From the NCBI GenBank assembly GCA_964423425.1, contig CAYRES010000004.1, positions 159,010 through 223,009 on the forward strand: a stretch of 64,000 nucleotides of DNA, in the 5' to 3' direction. The position numbers and the translations under genes are program-made. The first letter of the stretch is position 1; every line of letters starts with the position of its first letter. The DNA comes from CAYRES01 sp964423425 (GTDB taxonomy: Bacteria > Actinomycetota > Thermoleophilia > RBG-16-64-13). Positions 8,641-15,333 of the stretch are shown here, piece by piece. The notes below the pieces were generated by a model that saw only the letters and a program-made list of their open reading frames with translations, was not told the origin of the DNA and did not search any database.

Positions 8641-9605
8641 ACACCTTTCGATGGGCGCTCGAGGCGGGCCGGTTTGTCGTCACCGGCGAGGTCGGCCCCC
8701 CCAAGGGCACCGACGTCCGGCAGATGCAGGACACACTCGACCTCCTCATTCCCGCGGTGGACGCCCTCAATGTCACCGAGAACCAGAGCGCCGTCATGCG
8801 CATGGGCTCCCTCGCCGTCTCCCACGAAGTGGTGCTCAGGGGGGGTGAGCCCATCTGCCAGGTGGCGGGCCGGGATCGCAATCGGCTTGCACTGCAGAAC
8901 GATCTCCTGAGCGCCCATTTCTTGGGCATACGTAACGTGCTTTGCCTCACCGGAGACCACCCTCTGCTGGGCGACCACAAGGCGGCCAAGCCCGTCTACG
9001 ATTTTGATTCGGTGAACCTGGTGCAGTGCGTGAAGAATCTGAATGCGGGCCGCGATTGGGCGGGCAATGAACTCCAAGGTGCCACCGACTTCTTCGTGGG
9101 CGCCGTGGTGGCCCCCGACGCCGATCCTCTTGAGCCCCAGTTCATGAAGTTCCAGAAGAAGGTCGAGGTGGGCGCCGACTTCTTCCAGACCCAGGCGGTA
9201 TACGACATGGAGGCATTCGCCCGATTCATGGAGCGGGTGCGTAGCCTGGTTGATGGCGGGCGGGTGAAGGTTCTGGCCGGTTTGGTGGTCTTGGGCAGCG
9301 TGGGTATGGCGCGCTACATGAACGACAGGGTCTCCGGCATCCGGGTGCCGCCCGCCGTCCTTTCGGAGATGGAGGATGCCGGCAAGGAGGGCGCACGTGC
9401 GAAAGGCATGGATATCTGTGCCCGCCAGATCCGTTTCTGTCTGGACAACCGTGTGTGTGACGGAGTACACATCATGGCTCCCGGACGGGAGTCTCTCATT
9501 CCCGACATCCTTGCCCTGGCAGGCATCGGTGGGCCGAGTCTGGCACTCGGGGCTGAGGCCCCCGACGATTGCGAGAGGCGAGACGCAGCGAAAGGATCCC
9601 GATGA
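8637..9605 (+). CDS. metF: 5,10-methylene-THF reductase
   Basis: 322 aa from a GTG that overlaps the metV stop (GTGA), with GGAG 6 bases upstream. A longer reading from 8562 is possible but its extra residues read through metV. It is an FAD-binding TIM barrel that reduces methylene-THF to methyl-THF. Recognisable are the active-site Glu strand VVTGEVGPPKGTD, the FAD segment LCLTGDHPLLGDH and FFQTQAVYD. It is the short MetF type that works with MetV. No HdrA/MvhD or RnfC2 gene is adjacent, so the electron donor is not obvious. The NuoEF-like block downstream is a candidate. Confidence 0.92.
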   Translation: MNTFRWALEAGRFVVTGEVGPPKGTDVRQMQDTLDLLIPAVDALNVTENQSAVMRMGSLAVSHEVVLRGGEPICQVAGRDRNRLALQNDLLSAHFLGIRNVLCLTGDHPLLGDHKAAKPVYDFDSVNLVQCVKNLNAGRDWAGNELQGATDFFVGAVVAPDADPLEPQFMKFQKKVEVGADFFQTQAVYDMEAFARFMERVRSLVDGGRVKVLAGLVVLGSVGMARYMNDRVSGIRVPPAVLSEMEDAGKEGARAKGMDICARQIRFCLDNRVCDGVHIMAPGRESLIPDILALAGIGGPSLALGAEAPDDCERRDAAKGSR

Positions 9606-10996
9606 GCGACACACCTCGCATTGTCATTCTGGGGAGCGGTCCCGGTGGCTACGTGGCCGGCATCAGGGCCGGGCAGCGAGGCGCCGAGGTCACAGTTGTC
9701 GAGAAGGACCTACTCGGCGGCACCTGCCTCAACTGGGGTTGCATCCCCACCAAAGCTCTTCTGGCGAGCGCCGAGGCACTGCACAAGGCCCGCTCCGGAG
9801 AGGAGTACGGGTTCACCGTGAGCGGTGACATACAACCCGATCTGGGGCGGATGATGGAGCGCAAGGATGCCGTGGTCACGCAGCTTCGTGACGGCATCGC
9901 CAAGTTGTTCCGAGCTCACGGCGTGACGCTGGTCCGGGGCAGGGGCAGGTTGATCTCACGGGGAGTGGTGGAGGTACAGGGAGAGGAGGGCACCACCACG
10001 CTGGAGGCCGACCGGGTGATTCTGGCCACGGGATCGGGGGCGGCGGAGCCGCCGTTCTTCGACTTCTCCCAGCCGACTGTGCTCACGTCGAAGGAAGTCT
10101 TCTCGCTGCGTGAGATCCCCGCCTCCATACTGGTGGTGGGTGCCGGAGCCATCGGCTGCGAGTTCGCCTCCTTCTTCAGGGAGCTGGGCGTAAAGGTGAC
10201 GCTGGTCGACATCATGCCGCAGGTGCTCCCACAGGAAGACACCCGGCTCGCCCGGCAGTTCCAGCAGGTGCTGCGGAAGCGGGGGGTGGAGGTGCTCGTC
10301 AAGACCAAGGTCGAGCGGATCATCGACTACGGGCCGGACCGCGTCACCGTGGAGTTGACCGAAGGCAAGGAGCTCAGCGCGGCGGCGATCCTGGTTTCGG
10401 TGGGCCGCCAACCCAATTCGGCCGGGCTCGGCCTTGAGGAGGCCGGGGTGAAGACCGACGAGCGTGGTTACGTGCTGGTGAATGAGCGGCTGGAGACGAG
10501 CGCCCCCGGTGTGTACGCCATTGGTGATCTCAACGGTGGTCTTCTTCTTGCCCACGTCGCTTCCTACGAAGGGCTGGTGGCCGTGGAGAACTGCCTGGGC
10601 GGAGAGAGGGAGCGCGACCTGCGAGCGGTGCCTCACTGCGCCTACTCCTTCCCGGAGATCGCGAGCGTGGGCCTCACCGAGGCACAGGCCCGAGAAGAAG
10701 GTTTGAAGCCGCTCACCGGTACGTTCCGCTTGGGCGCATTGGGCAAAGCCCTTGCTCTCGGCGAAGCGGCCGGCTACGTGCAGGTCGTGGCCGATGCCGA
10801 GTCTGATCGAGTGTTGGGCGCGAACATGATGGGGCCTCACGTGACTGATCTCATCCACGAAGCGGCGCTCGCCATACGTATGGGCTTGACCACGAGAGAC
10901 CTGGGCGATACGGTACACGCGCACCCGACCATCGCGGAGGCGCTCATGGAGGCCGCGCATGACGTTCACGGCGAGTCTGTTCACGTCGCCGGTTGA
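9602..10996 (+). CDS. lpdA: Dihydrolipoyl dehydrogenase
   Basis: 464 aa. The ATG start overlaps the metF stop (ATGA) and has AAAGGA 5 bases upstream. FAD-binding GSGPGGYVAG is followed by the redox disulfide GGTCLNWGCIPTKALL. The NAD site is VVGAGAIGCEFASFF, and the C-terminal catalytic His-Glu pair lies in HAHPTIAEALMEAA. The enzyme reoxidises lipoyl groups with NAD+. Clostridial Wood-Ljungdahl clusters carry lpdA in the same place, usually with gcvH. Here lipA follows directly, which points to a lipoyl-protein step such as glycine cleavage/synthase linked to methylene-THF. gcvH itself is not in the window. Confidence 0.93.
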   Translation: MSDTPRIVILGSGPGGYVAGIRAGQRGAEVTVVEKDLLGGTCLNWGCIPTKALLASAEALHKARSGEEYGFTVSGDIQPDLGRMMERKDAVVTQLRDGIAKLFRAHGVTLVRGRGRLISRGVVEVQGEEGTTTLEADRVILATGSGAAEPPFFDFSQPTVLTSKEVFSLREIPASILVVGAGAIGCEFASFFRELGVKVTLVDIMPQVLPQEDTRLARQFQQVLRKRGVEVLVKTKVERIIDYGPDRVTVELTEGKELSAAAILVSVGRQPNSAGLGLEEAGVKTDERGYVLVNERLETSAPGVYAIGDLNGGLLLAHVASYEGLVAVENCLGGERERDLRAVPHCAYSFPEIASVGLTEAQAREEGLKPLTGTFRLGALGKALALGEAAGYVQVVADAESDRVLGANMMGPHVTDLIHEAALAIRMGLTTRDLGDTVHAHPTIAEALMEAAHDVHGESVHVAG

Positions 10997-11054
10997 CTGA
11001 GCTGCGGCGGCCGCAGGCGCCGGCCGGCACGACAGAGGTACTAGCTGACAGCGC

Positions 11055-12038
11055 ATGCCCGACTCCGTCTCTCGTTCGACATCGGACCGCCTGCCGGTCC
11101 CTCACACGCGCAAGCCGCCCTGGCTGAAGAAGAAGCTGCCTCGCCCGGGGGCCGTTGGCTCTATGCGCGCCCTTCTGCGCGAGGAGAGGCTGCACACTGT
11201 CTGCGAGAGCGCCTTGTGCCCGAACCTGGGGGAGTGCTTCGCCCGCCACTGCGCCACCTTCATGATCATGGGCGCCGTGTGCACGCGTGACTGCAGGTTC
11301 TGTGCCGTTGGGGGAGGTGTCCCTGCAGCGCTCGACCCCGAGGAGCCGCGTCACGTGGCCGATGCGGCGGCCAGGCTGAATCTCAGCCACATCGTCGTCA
11401 CCTCAGTGACCAGGGACGACCTCGCCGACGGGGGTGCAGCCCACTTTGCCGCCACCATCCGGGCCGCGAGAGAGGCGGTACCCGGCTCCAGCGTGGAGGT
11501 TCTCATCCCCGACTTCAAGGGAGAGGAGAGCGCACTGCATGTGGTGCTGGCTGAGCAACCCGACGTGGTCAATCACAACGTGGAGACGGTCCCGAGGCTC
11601 TACCGGGAGGTTCGTCCGCAGGCCGACTACGGCCGTTCGCTGGACGTACTCGCCGCCTGTGCCGCTTCTGGATCGTGCGTGACCAAGACCGGCCTCATGG
11701 TGGGGCTCGGGGAGACCCGGACCGAGGTGCGGGAGGTGTTGCGCAACGTCGCGGACAGGGGGGTCGATGTGGTCACCATCGGCCAATACCTGCAGCCTTC
11801 GTCCGCCCACCTGCCGGTGAGGGAATTCGTGTCCCCCGAGGTGTTCTCCGGGTACGCGCAGTGGGGGCAGGAGACGCTGGGGCTGATTGTGGAGAGCGGT
11901 CCCTTCGTGCGGAGCTCTTTCCGTGCCGGGGAGTCTCTCGCGCGAGTGAGGAAGAGACATGGTGAACGCCTTTCTGCCGAAGGAAGCGGGCGGAAGGCAC
12001 GTACTGAGGGCCGTGCCCCCGAGACTCAGGGTTCGTGA
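11055..12038 (+). CDS. lipA: Lipoyl synthase (radical SAM)
   Basis: 327 aa. It inserts two sulfurs into protein-bound octanoyl groups. Both cluster motifs are present: the auxiliary [4Fe-4S] ligands CESALCPNLGEC and the radical-SAM CTRDCRFC. The C-terminal RSSFRAGES contains the serine ligand of the auxiliary cluster. No lipB or lipM lies nearby, so the octanoyl donor enzyme is elsewhere. Its place between lpdA and acsE ties lipoylation to C1 metabolism. The last ~25 residues are a low-complexity tail. The stop overlaps the region just before the acsE start. Confidence 0.93.
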   Translation: MPDSVSRSTSDRLPVPHTRKPPWLKKKLPRPGAVGSMRALLREERLHTVCESALCPNLGECFARHCATFMIMGAVCTRDCRFCAVGGGVPAALDPEEPRHVADAAARLNLSHIVVTSVTRDDLADGGAAHFAATIRAAREAVPGSSVEVLIPDFKGEESALHVVLAEQPDVVNHNVETVPRLYREVRPQADYGRSLDVLAACAASGSCVTKTGLMVGLGETRTEVREVLRNVADRGVDVVTIGQYLQPSSAHLPVREFVSPEVFSGYAQWGQETLGLIVESGPFVRSSFRAGESLARVRKRHGERLSAEGSGRKARTEGRAPETQGS

Positions 12039-12049
12039 GAGGAGCCGTC

Positions 12050-12877
12050 TTGCTGGCTATCGCTGAGAACATCAACATCACCAGCCGGGCCGTGGCGCAG
12101 GCGCTCGACGCGCGGGACGTCGCCTTCATCGCCGGGTTGGCCCGACGCTGCGAAGAGGCGGGTGCCGACGCTTTGGAGATCAACGTGGGATCGGCCCGCA
12201 AGAATGGGCCCGAGATCATGAGGTTCGCCGTCGATGCGGTGGCCGAGGCCTCGCGGCTTCAGCTGTGTCTCGACACCACCAACCCCGCCGCCATGGAGGC
12301 CGGTATCGTACGGTGTCTCGAGCTCGGTTTGCCCCGGCCCATTGTGAATTCTTTTTCCGCCCAGCCAGACAAGATCAGCTCGATTCTCCCTTTAGCTTCC
12401 ACGTATGAGTGTGAAATAATTGGGCTCGTGATGGGGCAGGCCGTTCCCCTCGATACCGAGGAGAGGCTTGCCACAGCGTACGAGCTCGTGATGGCAGCCA
12501 ACGAGCTCGGTATCCCAAATGAGAGGATATTCATAGATCCTATTGTCTTGCCAGTGGGGCTCGATGTGGGCCAGCAGCACGCGGTAGCCGTGCAGGAGGC
12601 CATACGTTCGGTGGGCGAGATGTTCGACCCACCGGTGAAGACCACCTGCGGTCTCTCCAACGTCTCAAACGGTGCCCCGCGGGAAGTGCGGTCGGCCCTG
12701 AACAACGTGTTTCTTGCGATGCTGAGTGCTCAAGGCATCAGCTCTGCGATAGTCGATGTACTCGATCCGGCGCTCATGCGAACGGTGAGGCTTGCGAGAG
12801 CCTTCCGCAATGAGAGTCTCTATTCGGTGTCAGACGCAGAACTCGGTCACCCCCCCAATCCGGAGGTCCGCACATGA
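12050..12877 (+). CDS. acsE: Methyl-THF:corrinoid iron-sulfur protein methyltransferase
   Basis: 275 aa from a TTG at 12050 that has GAGAGGAG 5 bases upstream. The alternative GTG at 12035 overlaps lipA and lacks a ribosome site. The protein is a pterin-binding TIM barrel like MeTr/AcsE. It starts LAIAENINITSR, and has DALEINVGSARKN, LCLDTTNPAAMEAG, PIVNSFSAQPDK and FIDPIVLPVGLD, followed by KTTCGLSNVSNG, all typical of the family. It transfers the methyl group of methyl-THF to Co(I) of AcsCD. The stop overlaps the next gene (ATGA). Confidence 0.92.
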   Translation: MLAIAENINITSRAVAQALDARDVAFIAGLARRCEEAGADALEINVGSARKNGPEIMRFAVDAVAEASRLQLCLDTTNPAAMEAGIVRCLELGLPRPIVNSFSAQPDKISSILPLASTYECEIIGLVMGQAVPLDTEERLATAYELVMAANELGIPNERIFIDPIVLPVGLDVGQQHAVAVQEAIRSVGEMFDPPVKTTCGLSNVSNGAPREVRSALNNVFLAMLSAQGISSAIVDVLDPALMRTVRLARAFRNESLYSVSDAELGHPPNPEVRT

Positions 12878-13443
12878 CGAACGGCCAACAGCCGGGTGGC
12901 GCCACCGCGGAGGCTTTTGACTACGCCCCCGTTGAGGAGCTGCTTGATAAGTACCGCGGTACGAAAGGCGCGCTTATTCCGCTCTTGCAGGGAACGCAGG
13001 CCGCTTACGGATTCCTGCCGAAAGAAGCCATGGTGAAGATCTCCGAGGATATCGGCGAGCCTCTGGCCAGTGTTTATGGAGTGGCGACGTTCTATGCTCA
13101 ATTCCGCCTCATACCGCGGGCGAAGAACGTGGTGCGTGTGTGCCACGGCACCGCCTGTCACGTGTCGGGTGCTCCGCTGGTGAGCCTCGAGGTGGAGCGG
13201 CATCTGGGTATCGGTGACGGAGAGAACACTGAAGACATGATGTTCACGCTCGAGGCTGTTGCCTGCTTGGGCGCGTGCGGCATGGCGCCCGTCATGATGA
13301 TCAATGACCGCACCTACGGCAAGCTCTCCCCCGACAAGGCGGTGAAGGCCATCGTGGACTTCCGGAAGGCCGAGAGTAACGGCGGTGGCGAGGCTGAAGC
13401 CGCGGTACCCGCGGCCGAGGCCGAGGGTGGGGAGGAGGCTTAG
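12874..13443 (+). CDS. HydC/NuoE-like [2Fe-2S] thioredoxin-fold subunit
   Basis: 189 aa. It belongs to the 24-kDa subunit family of complex I and of electron-bifurcating hydrogenases and formate dehydrogenases. The helical N-terminal part contains LIPLLQGTQAAYGFLP and GVATFYAQF. The [2Fe-2S] cysteines are in CHGTACHVSGA and CLGACGMAP. About 30 extra C-terminal residues rich in Glu/Ala form a probable disordered tail. It overlaps acsE by 4 bases and is followed directly by the NuoF-like gene. It should pass electrons within a trimer with the next two products. Confidence 0.88.
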   Translation: MTNGQQPGGATAEAFDYAPVEELLDKYRGTKGALIPLLQGTQAAYGFLPKEAMVKISEDIGEPLASVYGVATFYAQFRLIPRAKNVVRVCHGTACHVSGAPLVSLEVERHLGIGDGENTEDMMFTLEAVACLGACGMAPVMMINDRTYGKLSPDKAVKAIVDFRKAESNGGGEAEAAVPAAEAEGGEEA

Positions 13444-15333
13444 ATGGCGAACACGACTGCTCTCAAAAAGCCTGAGCCCCGGCATCCCCGGTTGGGTGTG
13501 CCGAAAGTCGAGATAGGCATCTGCATGGGTACGGGTGGTATTGCCGCCGGGGCGGAAGACGTACTCACCGCCTTCGAGGAGGGTCTGGCCAAGACCGAGG
13601 TGTACGGCATCATCAAGCCCAGGGAGTGCGCCTGCGATGAGGGCACCGGGTCGAGCATCACCGCCACCGGTTGCCGGGGCATGTGTGCCATGGACGTGCT
13701 GGTCGACGTCACCACACACACCAACGGGCAGGCTCGGACGGTCACCTACGGCACGGTGACACCCGCGATGGTGGAGAAGATCATCGAGGAGCACATCGTC
13801 GGTGGAGAGCCGGTCCACAAGTGGATCGTGCTATCGGCCGAAGAACCCACATCTCACAACGAGTTCTATGAGCATCAGGAGCGCTTGGTTCTGCGCCACT
13901 GTGGGCACGTGGATCCCGAGGATATCGACGACTACATTGAGCAAGGGGGCTACCTGGCGCTCCACAGGGTGCTTTCGGGCATGAGCGCCGACGAGGTGAT
14001 AGAAGAAGTGCTCGCTTCCGGCCTGCGCGGCCGGGGGGGCGCCGGCTTCCCCACCGGGCTGAAGTGGCGCTTCGCGCGTAACGCAGAGTCCCCTGATGGC
14101 CAGAAGTACTTCATCTGCAACGGTGACGAAGGCGACCCGGGCGCGTTCATGGACAGGTCGGTTCTCGAGGGCGATCCACATGCCGTGTTCGAAGGCATGG
14201 CCATCGGTGGCTACGCGATCGGCGCGAGCGAAGGCTATATCTACGTGCGCGCCGAGTACCCCCTCGCGATCAAGCGTTTGAAGATTGCGCTCGAGCAGGC
14301 GCACGAGCGTGGGGTCATGGGCGACAACATCATGGGCTCCGACTTCTCCTTCCATATCAAGATCAAGGAAGGGGCAGGAGCCTTCGTCTGCGGCGAGGAG
14401 ACGGCCCTCATGGGGTCCATTGAGGGGCGTCGGGGCATGCCCAACCTGCGCCCGCCTTATCCGGCGGAGTCCGGGCTCTGGAAGCGGCCCACCAACATCA
14501 ACAATGTGGAGAGCCTCGCCTGTATCCCCTGGATCATAAGCAACGGCGCCGACGCCTTCGCGGCCCGAGGTTACGAGAAGTCAAAGGGTACGAAGGTCTT
14601 CGCCCTCACGGGTAAGATCAACCGCTCGGGCCTGGCTGAAGTCCCCATGGGTCTCACTCTGCGTGATGTCATTTACAATATCGGCGGGGGCATCAAGAAG
14701 GGTAAGGCGTTCAAGGCCGTGCAGATGGGCGGCCCGTCGGGTGGTTGTTTGCCGGAGAGAATGCTCGACACTCACGTTGACTACGAGGAACTCGACGCCA
14801 CAGGTGTCATCGTCGGCTCGGGCGGCATGGTTGTCATGGACGAGGACAACTGTATCGTCGACACGGCACGGTACTTCTTGGAGTTCACCCAGGCAGAGAG
14901 TTGTGGCAAGTGTGTCCCCTGCCGGGTGGGCACCAAGCGTATGTTGGAGCTGCTCGGGCGCATCTGCGAAGGCAAGGGCCAGGTCGGCGACATTGAGCTC
15001 CTCCTGGAGTTGTCAGAGAACATCAAAGATGGCTCTCTGTGTGCCCTGGGCGGCACCGCACCCAACCCGGTGCTGACCGCGATCAAGTACTTCCGGGAGG
15101 AGTTCGAGGAGCACATCTACGAGCACAAGTGTCGCGCCGGCGCCTGTGCCGCTCTCGTCACCTACTACATCGACGCCGAAGCCTGTACGGGCTGTCGAGC
15201 CTGCTCGCGCGCCTGTCCGGTACAGGCCATCACCGGAGAGAAGAAGCAGACGCATTCCATCGACTCGGAGGTCTGCATTCGGTGCGGTGCCTGCTATGAG
15301 AAGTGTAGGTTCAACGCTGTGAGGAGGAAGTGA
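13444..15333 (+). CDS. HydB/NuoF-like NAD(H)- and FMN-binding flavoprotein with C-terminal ferredoxin domain
   Basis: 629 aa. Domains in order: an N-terminal thioredoxin-like [2Fe-2S] domain (about 20-120), the NuoF FMN/NADH core (GLRGRGGAGFPTGLKW, then ICNGDEGDPGAFMDR), the SLBB/[4Fe-4S] region ESCGKCVPCRVG, and two C-terminal [4Fe-4S] motifs (CTGCRACSRACPV and CIRCGACYEKC). This layout matches HydB/NfnB-type subunits of bifurcating enzymes rather than plain NuoF. In the N-terminal domain the second expected Cys is Gly (CMGTGG), while TGCRGMC is kept. That cluster may use another Cys (RECACD) or be absent. GGGGAGGAGG precedes the ATG; the HydC-like gene ends immediately before it. Confidence 0.88.
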   Translation: MANTTALKKPEPRHPRLGVPKVEIGICMGTGGIAAGAEDVLTAFEEGLAKTEVYGIIKPRECACDEGTGSSITATGCRGMCAMDVLVDVTTHTNGQARTVTYGTVTPAMVEKIIEEHIVGGEPVHKWIVLSAEEPTSHNEFYEHQERLVLRHCGHVDPEDIDDYIEQGGYLALHRVLSGMSADEVIEEVLASGLRGRGGAGFPTGLKWRFARNAESPDGQKYFICNGDEGDPGAFMDRSVLEGDPHAVFEGMAIGGYAIGASEGYIYVRAEYPLAIKRLKIALEQAHERGVMGDNIMGSDFSFHIKIKEGAGAFVCGEETALMGSIEGRRGMPNLRPPYPAESGLWKRPTNINNVESLACIPWIISNGADAFAARGYEKSKGTKVFALTGKINRSGLAEVPMGLTLRDVIYNIGGGIKKGKAFKAVQMGGPSGGCLPERMLDTHVDYEELDATGVIVGSGGMVVMDEDNCIVDTARYFLEFTQAESCGKCVPCRVGTKRMLELLGRICEGKGQVGDIELLLELSENIKDGSLCALGGTAPNPVLTAIKYFREEFEEHIYEHKCRAGACAALVTYYIDAEACTGCRACSRACPVQAITGEKKQTHSIDSEVCIRCGACYEKCRFNAVRRK

